Assembly: GCA_914767715.1 (NCBI GenBank)
Contig: OU612075.1
Coordinates: forward strand, 13,268,001-13,332,000
Direction: 5' to 3'
Length of the DNA stretch: 64,000 bases
Source of the DNA: Membranipora membranacea
Taxonomy: Eukaryota; Bryozoa; Gymnolaemata; Cheilostomatida; Membraniporidae
Shown here: in pieces, positions 29,154 to 41,031 of the stretch
Layout: the number at the start of each line of letters is the position of its first letter
Position numbering within the stretch: position 1 is the stretch's first letter
Position numbers and translations under genes: made by a program
Notes under the pieces: generated by a model
The model's database searches: none
What the model saw: only the letters and a program-made list of their open reading frames with translations
What the model was told of the DNA's origin: nothing

Positions 29154-30110
29154 ATGCTAAACTTTTCTACCCCTGCTCTGACTACAACTTGGGAAGATGC
29201 CGATAACAAGTCTCTGCATTTGTGTGCAAGATCTGGTGGAGAAATCTGTGGACCCTTGGCTTGGGAACTGCCACTAATTCTATTTAACTTTATCGGCATT
29301 CTCGTAAACATCATGCACTCGATAATATTGTCGAAAATTGATTCACTGAGAGGGACTTCATATCTCACAGTCTTACAGCAGATTGCCATTGCTGACATAT
29401 TCTGCAGCCTCGGAAACATGGTTCGTCTTATGTGCCCGGTGCATATCAACTCGCGAAATCCAGTGGTAGGCATTTTTGTATCAGCGACCTCTGACGCATT
29501 GGCTGGCTGGAGGTACTACATTGTGGGCTTTGCTTGTACGGAGCGTTACATGGCTGTCTGCAAGCCCTTCTTCTACAAGGGGCATTTTGTAGTCGTAAAT
29601 ATTGGAAAACTGATGTGGTTTTCTTTTATCTTCTGTTGCGGACACACTTTTACTAGAGACATCGTATTTTTGGACACTCTCTGCTTAGATACAGCACTCG
29701 GAGCTTCTAATGCTTATGAGAACGTTTACGGATCTGCATACACATTAATAATAGGGGGTATGCCACTGGTTGTCGCAGCAGTTCTGTCTTCTCTCATTCT
29801 GGTCGAGCTTAAGAAGATGAGAGAGAGGACAATCACAGAACAACAGAAGGAGGTTAACAGTGCCGCCGTGTATATTCTTATCACGAATGCTCTGCTTGTT
29901 ATTTGCCTGCTGCCCTTCCTGGTAGATTTCGGGCTAGGATTCGGTGGGTTTAGGACTTTGCTTAGTTGGATATCTCCTCTCACTTTTGGGCTATATGGCC
30001 TGCTCAACACTGTTGTATACGGCTGGAAGAATAAGGCATACATTAACAAGGTTAAACTGCTACTCAGGATCAAACCAGCTGACGTCAGTTATTCGATACC
30101 GACAAGCTAG
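29154..30110 (+). CDS. Class A (rhodopsin-like) G protein-coupled receptor, single exon
   Basis: An uninterrupted 318-residue frame with seven hydrophobic segments at roughly 38-60, 68-90, 105-128, 150-167, 193-218, 237-259 and 267-290. Class A marks: IAIAD in TM2 (Asp81, the 2.50 position), the TM3 end ERYMAVCKP (E/DRY variant, 130-138) and basic residues before TM6. TM7 is atypical: NTVVY (285-289) replaces NPxxY. The extracellular N-terminus (about 37 aa) carries an NFS glycosylation site at Asn3. Cys94 and Cys177 are candidates for the TM3-loop 2 disulfide. The cytoplasmic tail is short. The ligand cannot be inferred. The lack of introns, in a region of many-exon genes, fits a retroposition-expanded receptor family. 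The long antisense frame is a shadow. Confidence 0.88.
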   Translation: MLNFSTPALTTTWEDADNKSLHLCARSGGEICGPLAWELPLILFNFIGILVNIMHSIILSKIDSLRGTSYLTVLQQIAIADIFCSLGNMVRLMCPVHINSRNPVVGIFVSATSDALAGWRYYIVGFACTERYMAVCKPFFYKGHFVVVNIGKLMWFSFIFCCGHTFTRDIVFLDTLCLDTALGASNAYENVYGSAYTLIIGGMPLVVAAVLSSLILVELKKMRERTITEQQKEVNSAAVYILITNALLVICLLPFLVDFGLGFGGFRTLLSWISPLTFGLYGLLNTVVYGWKNKAYINKVKLLLRIKPADVSYSIPTS

Positions 30111-31047
30111 CCTGAGGCGCTTAGCTAAATCAGGCCGTCAGTATTTATAAGATAAATAGCTCTTCATCATTGTGGATTACAGATCTTATTAAATTTTTTG
30201 CCACATTTAATGCCTCTTATTATCCATTTAAATTGTTGGTTTAAAAATAATTCGGAAACAAGCTCAAAACTGGCCGCTCCTGCTTACTGATGTTCGCTGC
30301 CATCCTTGACACAAAACAAATCCCCCTTGCTTTGAAACAGCTTTTGACTTGTAAGTGTTTTATAAGTTTACTAGTATTGTCAAACCTCTTGCATATAATT
30401 CTAGTAATCATTGATACATTTTATTTTAATCTTCCTACATTCCAAACATAAGTTAATTATTGCTCAATCCATATACAGCTCATGTTTATCAATATGCATA
30501 TAATTTGGCAGCTTGCTGGTTTTAGTTTTAGCTAAATCCACTACTTTTTTCTTGAATGATGTGATTCAGCGGTTAACGTGGTTAACTTAATTGCGCATAT
30601 TCCTACGGATTTTTAATTTAAAATTTTGAAATCAATAACGCCTGTCTCATCAATGAACTTGTTAATTTAATTGGTCTCATGTTTCATCAGAAACTGTAAA
30701 TGAGTTTTTTTTATTTTCAATTGAGCAGACATGAGATCGCAACTCTGGCGTATTACAAACAATTAAATGTAAATGTTATATTTATGCAAGCGAAAGGCTT
30801 TATCGGTGACATAATACTTTGTCTCAATTATTGATTTTAAGTATTTCATGTTTTGTTTTTAATGTTGCCCTTACAAACATGACATATACAGTAATTGAGT
30901 AAATGAGATTGATACCATAGTATGAAATATCCATAACATAAAATAAAACGAAATGACGTTACCATTGTTCGCATAAAAAATAATCATGTTCAGCACAAAA
31001 AGTAACTAATTATAAAATCAAGCCAAACTTAGCTACATTTAGATGGT

Positions 31048-33052
31048 TTGCCCACTGATACGGAACTCAACAATAACTCTTTTGCAAAAAATTGGTTTAA
31101 ATGACATCATCCAATCCAAGTCTGACCAAAAGTTGTTGCTCAAAATTAGGGAAATTTAAATTGAAATCACCAATGGTAGGCATAAATCTCATTGAGCTGC
31201 TTCCTCTTGGCAGTCCTCCTAGAGGAGTTAGTCACCTCAATTTATCTAATTAATTCATCACCAATATATCAATTTAAATGATCTATAAACTAATTTTAAA
31301 CTCTGCTGATCCTTTTTGACTTACTTTTTGAGGGTCATTAAGCCTTTGAAAATTTGCAAAAAATGAAATTTCTTTTTTTAATAGAGTTGGGTGGAGTCTG
31401 CCCAAAAAGCAGAGAATAAATAGCTAACTAGTCACACTAAAATATTATAATAATATGAGCAAAGTGACTCAAACTTCAAACCTTAAACTTATGGGCCAAC
31501 AAATAAATAAATACATAATGGGGGTTTGGCATCGATATCTACTGGATGGAATGTGGTAGTGATGAGCTGCATTGCAATTACGGTTCACTTTAATCTTAAG
31601 CTTGGTTTTTTGGATTATATAGCTTAATTAGAGCTTTCTAACACAGCCAAAGAAACCAAAAATGAAACCAGACTAATTATATGAGCAAGATCTGATATTC
31701 ACAGTAAAAATCAGCAATGTGGTTAGCCGTCAGTAAGTGTTGAATTGACACTTAAACTCAAGGTGCTTTTAAAAATTATAAAGAACTTAATCATAGCAGT
31801 TCAGTTGTCTAAATCGATATTCCATTTCTTTTGGTAAATTATTATTACGTCTCTAAAATTTTTTCCAATCTACCAGAGGAGATGAGACATGGATGCTGAC
31901 CTTTCTTTGAATAGATTTATTAGCGATGCTGCTGAACCCTGGCGCCTGATTGCAAAATACAATCTAAAGAGTCTCTATACATTCAATTACTTGAACTTAT
32001 TTTTTTTCCTGGGAATAAATGAACAAGGAGTTCATGCACTTTAACCATTAAAATCTTAGTCCAACTATGACATATACAGCGAACATCTTAGCGCTAAGCA
32101 GTTTAAAATTAATTTCATTCATATTTCAAACATCTTACAATATTCTCATTCGGAAGTTGCAGTCAGTAGTTGTCAGACTGTAGTACTGTTACGACGACGC
32201 TGCAATACCTGATATCTTGGAATTTCGTTGCAGTTGTGAACCTGGCTTGCTTTGCTATAGAAATTTAGATCGAAATAACTCGATACTTTTCTGGGAAATT
32301 ACTATGGGTTGTGTTAGGCATTGCTCTGATCTTATGAAGCTATAGAGTACTGACTTGACTATACTGGATAAGCCCATTCTTTACAGTTTACATCGAAATA
32401 AGGCTAGATTTATCTACTGATGTTAGTGAATGAATCCATCCTCAAAAATTGTATACACGCCTCTTGGCATAAGAGATTTTATGTGGAGAATAAAAGCCGT
32501 TGCAGCCTGGTTGCAGTGGTTTGAAATTTTTTTATCAACTCAATACCCCCAGGTACATTATGTTGGGTAAAGTGGACAAGACCTTAAGCTCTACCTGTCA
32601 TTTTCCGTCAATGAGCTTCAATGTTTTCGCCATGAAAATCTTGGCAGTAATCACATGAGGTAACCACATGACAGATTTATACAATTAACATTTCATTTCG
32701 TTTTCCGTCTGAGATCCCAAATGAAACCTGTCTGGTGAAATTGGACAATCTAATTACTGCAGGGACAAAAAATAAAGATATCAATCAATGATACTCGAAC
32801 TGCCTACAATAATCACACCTAAAGTAAAAACTTGGTTAGTCATTAATGGGCTAAACTTGTCATCATAACTTGGACTGTTTGGTAGTGAATTTATGGCTAA
32901 TTTCAGTCTGCAGTGGTATTTTTTTTTGCAATCTGATGAATTATGGTGGTCTTCAAAGGAATCAATGGGCTATAGCAAAATTTTATAAAAAATTCCTTCG
33001 TTAAAAACACCCAAAACTCTGCAACAGCCGTCATTATCGAGAGAGATCCCTC
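31048..33052 (+). repeat. Duplicated 5' flank, copy A (partner 41032-42628)
   Basis: Alignable by eye over most of its length to the flank of copy B with many substitutions and indels; it is about 400 bp longer here. It starts near CTGATACGGAACTCAA (TGATACAGAACTTAA in the partner). It may hold shared enhancers or simply mark the extent of the segmental duplication. Confidence 0.65.
32921..32939 (+). promoter_or_regulatory. Proximal upstream block shared by receptor copies A, B and D
   Basis: TTTTTTTGCAATCTGATGA here, TTTTTTGCAATTTGATGAG at 42501-42519 and TTTTTTGCAATTTGATGGA at 61331-61349. The blocks lie 156, 170 and 146 bp before the aligned start Met of each copy. Conservation of sequence and spacing in otherwise diverged flanks suggests a promoter element or 5' UTR. 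Function is inferred. Confidence 0.4.
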
Positions 33053-34340
33053 ATGATAATGTTGTTTGACTTAAAAATGTTAAGCTCCTTCAACATTTCT
33101 GTGTTCGAATTTCTTCTTTTATTAACACTTTATTCGGCTCTAGCCCAAGCAAATCTGAATGCTAGTGATATTGGAGACAAACCCTTTTTAGCGGTTAATA
33201 ATACCTTACTAGTCATATATGCAGAACACAACATCAGGAACAGCTCCGATCAGTTATCAGATGTCAGTTGGACAACGAAAGAAGAAACCAAATATAGAGA
33301 ATCTACAACAAGCCTAACACCGACAACATCAGCAGACAGTGATGAAAATTACGATAGAGTTACACACCCTCCTTTCCAATACAAAGCAGCTTATTCTTCC
33401 TTATTTTTTTCTACAACAACTCTGTCAACTTGGACTGAGACTACAAGCTTGGTTTGGCATTGGCAACCTCGACCAACATCAGGGTTCCGTCCTGTTCGTC
33501 CTGTCACGCAGACAGGATATGAACTACCACTTGGCCTGTTGACTGATGCTGACTGGCAGGCTGACTCCTCCACTTTGCTGAGTATACCGTCTCTACTCTG
33601 GGGGTGTAAGCGATTCGAGAGGGGTGTAGCAGAGGAGTGTAAATACTATGGGGATTGCTGCCAGGATCCCATGAGGGTGTGGGAACAGCTAGAGAGAGAC
33701 ACATTTTCATGTCAAAAGCTGCCAAACAGTGAGTTCAATCATCTTTATTTTTCCGTTGTTAGTAACACTGGATTTTAATCTAAGTCTTCACTAATTATGA
33801 TTGCCAATTGAATCTTCTCTCCAATAATAGAAATCACTGTTTTAACTGCTGCTTAGGCTATTTTGTTATCGGTACATATTATTGTTCTTGTCTGCTTTCT
33901 AAATAACACGCAGTGAGGGTTATCACCGGTTTAATCTTTAAATACAACTTCACACCTGAAATTTAGCAATTCACGTTACAGGGCAGAGAATATCATACAT
34001 GTATGTGGTTGATAAATGTCCAATGTCCTCAACACAGACTGTGAAAACGCTGTGTGAAGGTGAGTCAATTAGTTCTACATTAATCATAAGCTCCCTCAAG
34101 GCCAGGTTTGCTATGGAGGCGTTTCATTGTAACTAATAACATTTGTCCCATGTGTTTAGCACCTCCTTCTTGTAACGCCGAACTTCAGGAAGCACCCTGA
34201 TGTACTGTTATTTTAATTTTTATGTCAACACATTTCTTTTTTATCCATCAAAAAAGAGTCAAGACAGTATTTTTGTTAGCGGCACAAAAACCGGTATCAC
34301 CTACAAGAACATCTACTGTGCTGCCTGTAATGGAGCTTTA

Positions 34341-34421
34341 GTTAACCACACCTCCCTGATAGTTAACCACACCTCCCTGATAGTTAACCACACCTCCCTG
34401 ATAGTTAACCACACCTCCCTG
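34341..34421 (+). repeat. In-frame 21-bp tandem repeat encoding glycosylation sites
   Basis: Four copies (the last partial) of GTTAACCACACCTCCCTGAT plus one base, in E3 of copy A, each encoding V-N-H-T-S-L-I with an N-glycosylation sequon. Copy B has two units (43829-43867); copies C and D have one. Unit length is a multiple of three, so the frame is kept. Confidence 0.9.
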
Positions 34422-37145
34422 TCAGCGGGTAGAAATCAGTATACAGAGGATTTATCTGCTCTTCAGTTCTGGTGGACAAATATAAACTGTCCAAATAACA
34501 CAACGTCACAGATATCTGATTTTACCGGTGAGGCCGTGTCAGGTGAACAGCTGGTGACTCAACTACTCAACAGGTAAATCAAGCGCTGCTTGCAGTATGC
34601 TAAGTTTTGGTCTTGGGCCAAATTGGTTGTTTTCCATTATCACTAAGGCAAACTTGCGGGAGCTTTGGTGATGGCGTGGATAGATTTTTTTCTAGTCTGA
34701 AGTTTTCCTTTCATCTGCTTGTCTCATATAGGGGATGCATGAAGGAGCTGTATCCACCCCCTAATCTGATACCTCACCAGTGTACACCTGTGATTGGGAG
34801 TTGTCCCCCTGGAAGTGGAGCTGAGATCAGCAGGCTCTGTGAGAGGACAACTCTTAACTACAACAAAACTTCAAGCCGATCAATCCGTCCGTATAAGAAT
34901 ACTTTCTGTGAGAAATGCTGGAAACCGCAATCGAATCAATGGGGTAACACTTTCGCATTGTATGAATACTGCTCACAAATCCAACCCTTCCTATCTGCAA
35001 ATAAATGTCTCTTTTGTTTTATTAACTCGTGAAACAAAACAATTTCTCTGTCATAGAGCTTTGACTCTTTCACATACATAACAATCGTCATATGTAATCC
35101 TCAAACTGAAAAGTGTATATTAATCATATTATTTATATTGCTGAATGTTTTCAGATACACTCGGGTTATACCAGGCTTCTGGAGATATCTTAGAGAATAT
35201 CTCTACAGGACAAACCGGTAAGATAATGACTTATGATGAATAATATGTTGCCACCTAGCTATAATTGTAAGTGAATAGTTTGATGGTAGGATGCAGGAGT
35301 GGCTAATAGAGCGGTTAGGGCTGGAAGTGTATAAAATGAATTGTATGACTTTAGGACTATGTCAGATGCGAGAGATTAGGGATACTTTTTAACAATGGTT
35401 TGTGCCATCAACTCGAGCCATTGAGAGCTGTACATATGAACTTGGCTTTGAAGCAACAGATACCCTTGTCGTCCACAGCAGTCCAACCATTGACCACAGC
35501 AGCACATTTTCAGGTGCTAAAAAATATACCAAACTACTACAGGGGTTAGCTGATATACTTGTGTGTCGGTTGGACAACCAAATAAAATAAATGGTGGTAA
35601 TTTATTTTTTGTGGACAACAAAAATGTATGTGTACTATGCGTCCCAGCATCTGTTGTTAGGAGGGGACAACTGAAGATGAATTCTTGAATCATTGAAGCA
35701 GGGGCTAGCCAATGTGCTGGCTCTTATTGGCTGGTAAGAGAATTCTGCACATGTGCAGCTCTGAGGCATGGGCCAATCTCTGTATATCGAGTCTTCAAAT
35801 TCTGAAGCCTTTTTATTGGCCACATGCTCTGGTCCGCTGTGCTCTTCTTTTGAATTTGAAACAACATTATACCATATTATTTTTTTGCAGATGAAACTGT
35901 GCTCCGATTAAGACCAAAGATTCAAATGGCAGGGAGCTCAACTTTTTCTGGTCTAAACCTCAAAAAACTATCTAATGATGCAGAGCTTACATCAATAGCG
36001 AATAACCTTTCTTCAAGCTACGAGTTTGGTAACACTTTTCAATCATTTGGACAGAGTTTGGGGGTGTGGGACTTGGGCAGTCAGGAATGTGAGAGTACAG
36101 ACTCCTTTATGTGTGGTCTGTTCATCAAAGCGCCATCTAGTGGATGTACAGGTCCAGGCTGTGGGGAGGGAATGTGGCAGAACATGACTGGACATTGTAA
36201 CAGACTGCCGGACCCTAAATACGACATATCAGAGAGAAAGGATCGCACCTTTGTGTGGCCTCTCTCTGTGTACAACGATTACTACAGCAGCTGTAAATAT
36301 ACAAGGAGATATGGAGACAACATCCCTGAGCTAGAAAGATCCATCAGCAGTAACTGTCAGTAAGTCTTATAAAATGTGAAACGCTGTGAAATTCTCATAT
36401 AAATCATTTTTTGATATACGGTAGCAGGTGGGAGTTTCGAGTTTTACGAATCTGTTTTGCATTCATATCGATGATTTTGGAACATTGATTTGGATTTGGA
36501 TTAGAAATTATAATTTATTTTACTTATCCCACTATCATAATAATATTTTCTCTCATATTTGATTGTCTTTCACAGGTGCGACCCGCGTTGTGCAATGTTT
36601 GGAGGGTGCTGCTTTGACGCAGTAAAACCAGATTTGAACACATCCATGTTAGATAAGTATACAGCTCCTGTATAAAGCCATCCTGGGCAGATTTGCCTGA
36701 GTATGTGGGATACAAGCTGATTGATATATGCCCTTCTGATACTACAGACAGAGGTCTCTTAGAGCAATGTGATAGATATATAAACGATACTTGGAGTACT
36801 GATACAGCACCAGTAACTGACACCACCACTGGTCTCAGGTTGGTAAAATATTTGTAATGATACTTTTTTGTAACTGGTTGATTTATACGCCAAGGTCTAG
36901 GTTTATTGGCAGTGAGAGCAGTCTCTAGAACATTATGTTATGAAATAGTCTTCATTATCAAAGATCATCAACCCTTGAGACATACCATTAAACTTCTCTT
37001 AAAATTGAACCAGAACAAGAGTTTGGATGCCACTCCTTGGTAATGCTCCACTTTAGTTATATCAGCAGGAGAAGGGGTAGTTCAGATTCATTGTCTGAGT
37101 ATGGCATATTGGCACGTGTTGACAAATATACTGAACCTAACCTAT

Positions 37146-37532
37146 CTTAAACTACTGCTGCCACTCATGCAAATTTGTGCTCATTGAATTCTGCATAGCT
37201 CCAAGATAATTAATTGTCACCTAATGAACAAATAATTTGCACAAACTGATCTTCAAAATCAGGGCATAAAATCTACGCACCAGCTATGGCGGCCCAGAGC
37301 ACCTTTATTAATGCGCATTAGCAAGTTAGCATGTTAACTAATGCTATGGTGCTATGGGCCGCCATACTGATGCGGTAGATAGTTAATTTCATACCCTAAT
37401 TTTGATGATCAGTTTGTGCAAATTATTTGCTCATTAGGTGGCAATGCTGAGATTGCAGCCTCATTTTATTAGTTTTGAGCTACACAAAGTTCTATAAGCA
37501 CACATTTGGCTGTGTGGCAGTAGTGGTTTAAG
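37146..37532. mobile_element. Long foldback element in intron 7 of receptor copy A
   Basis: A 387-bp imperfect palindrome with arms of about 170 bp. Matching pairs include CTTAAACTACTGCTGCCAC at the left end with its complement at 37514-37532, ATTTGCACAAACTGATC on both sides, and GGCGGCCCA near the centre. Intron 7 of copy A is 748 bp, against 390 bp in copy C; the difference is about the element's length, so it inserted after the copies separated. No target duplication was recognised. Confidence 0.7.
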
Positions 37533-39891
37533 TCCTTTGACAATATAATATCACTGATTCAACTCGCAGATTTTATTCTTTTAAAGTTATAAGAACCTAT
37601 ATTGCGCAAGATGTCATGACGTAGATGATACACAGCTAGCGTTCTGGAGAGCAGAGCTTCATTGTGGCATAAAGCATGGTGAAGATTCTCCATCGCTGTA
37701 TGAATTCAGGTAACTGTTGTGTCTATGGAAAATTTTTGCATCATGGTCTAACGGAACTGCTGTTGATTATGGTTTTATTCAGAATAACTTACTTCCTTTT
37801 CTATGAGAGAGAGACCCCAAATTGTTTATCCAATGAATGAGCTGAATATTCCTCTTATGTGATGGGGTCAACAAGAGAAATAAAACGAGATGTTCTTTTG
37901 TAGTGGAGGCTGTGAGTTTGCAGGATTTACACCTCCTGAGCAAGTCGTACACTCACATGGTAACTTATATCCATGTTTTATTGAGGGAATCGTCTCATCC
38001 TGTCCCTCATTGTTCAGTGACTGGAGGCTAATGGAGGATTGTGTAAATGGAGATAACTCCTGGGTCTACCATACAATGAATGGATCATTAACTGTATATA
38101 AGAACAGCCACTGTGCTATATGTAATATGGGGGATGAGATAAGAAATGCTACTCTTAAAAGTCCTGAGCTAGGTGACCGGCTGAAATATAGTTTGCCACC
38201 ATATAACAACATGGTTTACGCAGCAACAAGGCTTGCTAAGATTTTCATAGACTTCAATAGCTCCCAATGCATATTTGACAATCTAAGATATGTTTCAACA
38301 GCCAGTGATAGAATTGTATTCACAGTGCCTCTTCAAATAAACGATTTATGCCCTGACATATTGGGTAACCGCTTTAAAGATGATCGTTCGGGATCCGCAC
38401 CTGGCTATGGGGGCGGAGGATCCCCAGGACCAACAGAATTCAATTTTGTTGTCACACCGATGGAGCGACTATTCAAATATATACCGTTGACTTTATCTGA
38501 GAATCAAGCTGAGACTACTCATAAATGGATAAACCAAAGCGGCAGCTTACAAGTCTGCTCTGATGGCGAATTCCTAGATGTCCAATCAAACAGAACCTAT
38601 CAAAAGATAAAACTATCAACCACAGGGATCAGGGTAGGTTGACATTAAAATCAATTGAAATTACAACTGCAACTGCTTCAGGTAAAAGACGCATACCTCT
38701 CAGGCCTCCAAGATATCAAAGGCTACAAAATATCTTTTAACTTCGCCCTCTACTGAGAATTAATAGTATTCAGTTCAGAGCTACTACAAAATCCAAATAC
38801 ATGTTGTTGTTTTTACTTTCAGGTATTACAACATCCCACGGTTGAAACTAAGCTGTACCTGGGAGAACCAATACCAGAGGTACATGACTACATCCTTCTC
38901 TCTCTCTCAGCGGTGTTTATAATCAGTAACATCGTATACATAATAGTAAGCTATAAGAAGGCTCGACTCACAGAACTACTGATGTTATGTATGCTGACAT
39001 CACTACTATCTGCTCACATCTGCTACGCTATCAGCATTCTCTCATTAATCAAGGTTCAGGACCCTGTAGCATGTGAAGTGGTCGCTGCCTTCCTGCAATT
39101 CTCTTTTCTAAGCACCATGACTTGGGCTAGCGCCTTTGCGTACAACGTCACATGCGCAATATTTGCTACAAATTTGGTCACCAACAGCTCTAAGATGTTT
39201 AAGTTCTATGCATCGTATGGCCTCGGTGTTCCACTAGTGTTCACATTAACTACTGTAGTTTTGTCAAGAGCAGCACCGTTTGAAGGTCTAGAGGTATATC
39301 GATATAAACCATACTGCTTCCTAGAGGATGAATATATCTTACTAGTCTTATTTGTTGGCCCAATGTGTTTACTGATCACTGGGAACTTAGTGATGTGCAC
39401 CATTTGTGTGCATAGAGTTTCTCATTCGGGCGCTCCAGGAAGCTCGGACAAGGCAAGGAATACTAAAAAAGTAATAACTATTTTCAAGCTAACCGCATGC
39501 TTAGGCGCTGGTTACATTCTGATATTTCTTGCATATCTAGATTTACACCAGGCATTGTGGGTAGCGTTCCAGATATTCATAGAGCTTCAAGGTGTGTTAG
39601 TAGTATCTGCCAATATGGTACGGTGGAAGTGTTTGAGTAAAATATGCACTAAGTCAAAGAAGATAACTCCGATACCACAACTATCATCAATGAGAGTCCT
39701 AGACAATGACGATCGCCGGAAATCAAACACCAGCGTGACTTCTTTAAGCCCAGTCTGAGTATCTGAAGTTCAGTATGGCAAACAGTTATAGCCGCTTTCA
39801 GTGTCACTTGTAAAAGTCTCAGCAGTGACGGCATGAGCATAAAATGTTTCACAAATTTTGTAATCTTTATTTGAACGCCTACTCACCCTCA

Positions 39892-39897
39892 AATAAA
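39892..39897 (+). terminator. Candidate polyadenylation signal of receptor copy A
   Basis: AATAAA 134 bp after the stop codon of the helix exon on the coding strand. Confidence 0.5.
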
Positions 39898-40700
39898 GTG
39901 TCATTAGTACCTTCATAGCTTTTTGGTTTTTCTATTGGCTGGTATACTTTTTTCAGAACTTTGTTTTCATAAATTTTATTGACTGCCATAATCATTTGTA
40001 GTACGAAGAATATTTCCCATTAGGAGTCACAAACATAACAAAGAAAAATCGTGGACTGCGTAAGTTATGAAAAACAAATAAATAAATTATTTACATATGT
40101 CAGTGATAAGCTCAAGTCTCATTAGTTGTGCATAAAACCTTTCTAAAGACTGGCATCTACTACAGCAAAACAATATCTTTAAGTTTTACTTTAGAATCTG
40201 TAGATTAATCAGCACAAAATAAACTGTTTTACGCAAGTAATTGTCTTTTCATTAACACTGGGAGGACAACTTCAGACAAAAATAGCAAATTACATACAAC
40301 AAAGATCCGCCTCAATTTCTAGATTAATCATGGACTTAATGATGAGATCAACATATATGATGTTGCAGTTATTGTATTTGATAACACAGCATTATCCCAC
40401 TGCATAAGGTTTTGAAATACACTATTGTGATTAAGATGTGATGACAGCATGTATATCATTCATAGACCACAGGTATCATACATTACCATAATATCCTTTG
40501 GTGTATTATAAATGTAAACACCAAGAGCATTTTAAAATAAATGTAATCAAATGTTTTTGGACATCTGAACAAAATGGGAAGCAATAGCATAAATCGCACT
40601 TTGACTAAAAATATCCATAAAAACTTGACTAGACTTCATAACACATCTGGGCGGTGACCTTTTGTTATGCGTGATGATATAATCACAGTGTAAGGATATT

Positions 40701-40734
<34 letters not shown>

Positions 40735-40747
40735 CCTAACTATGTGA

Positions 40748-40932
40748 TGTAATCCACACTGACATCGAGACTACACTATTATCACTTTATACACGCCCCT
40801 AATTAGTAAAATTGAACTCGGGTCGGCAAACAAAATTCCTTCTTATGGTATTCATTCTAAGTGAATTAGTTCACTCTCTATCGATCTGAGATAAACATGT
40901 GATAGTATATCATGTCATCAGTGTGGATATAA
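40748..40932. repeat. Possible small inverted-repeat element
   Basis: CCACACTGA...ACTATTATCAC at 40751-40785 and an imperfect inverse at about 40893-40931 form weak terminal repeats. The right part (about 40870-40930) also resembles 16375-16432 in ATP8A intron 7, e.g. TTCACTCTCTATCGATC against TTCACTCTCTCTCGATC, suggesting a dispersed family. Weak evidence. Confidence 0.3.
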
Positions 40933-41031
40933 TCTCGCACTAACAGGAAAACAAAAAAAGAAAATAAGAGGTTTCTAGTTCAGGTTGCACATCCTCAGAG
41001 GGTAAATTCCGGACACAACTATGTTTATTTG

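Larger units (their letters stand above)
30111..33052. other. Upstream region of receptor copy A, duplicated upstream of copy B
   Basis: No exon seen. From about 31048 to 33052 it is recognisably homologous to 41032-42628, upstream of copy B. The clearest block is 31080-31370 against 41070-41350, for example ATTGGTTTAAATGACATCAT in both. The duplication unit therefore included about 2 kb of 5' flank. Confidence 0.65.
33053..39758 (+). pseudogene. Receptor copy A: cysteine-rich ectodomain class B-like GPCR, damaged
   Basis: Same ten-exon plan as intact copy C: 33053-33728, 33982-34059, E3 (34252 or 34189)-34573, 34732-34943, 35155-35217, 35891-36359, 36576-36838, 37587-37709, 37904-38633, 38823-39758. 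The paralogue-aligned start is Met at 33077, giving a signal peptide (FEFLLLLTLYSALAQA). E1 has the SMB-like GCKRFERGVAEECKYYGDCC; E3, E4, E8 and E9 carry YKN-x-x-C-x-x-C modules; E10 has seven helices, including TMTWASAFAYN (TM3) and IELQGVLVV (TM7). Two lesions: the E3 acceptor is AA (34250-34251) where copy B has AG, and a 2-bp TA insertion near 36658-36661 shifts E7 into a TAA at 36673-36675. The helix exon is fully open, so the damage is recent, or the indel is a sequencing error. Confidence 0.75.

Noticed and set aside
29072-29473. 133-codon antisense frame over the class A GPCR start (and another at 29726-30073)
   Set aside because: Shadows of the real receptor; no family features and no separate signals.
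35402-35590. 62-codon frame in intron 5 of receptor copy A
   Set aside because: It lies between E5 and E6, is absent from the exon plan of copies B and C, and has no cysteine module.
40700-40735. TA-dinucleotide tract as a TATA promoter
   Set aside because: It lies about 1.9 kb from any start codon and is a simple repeat.
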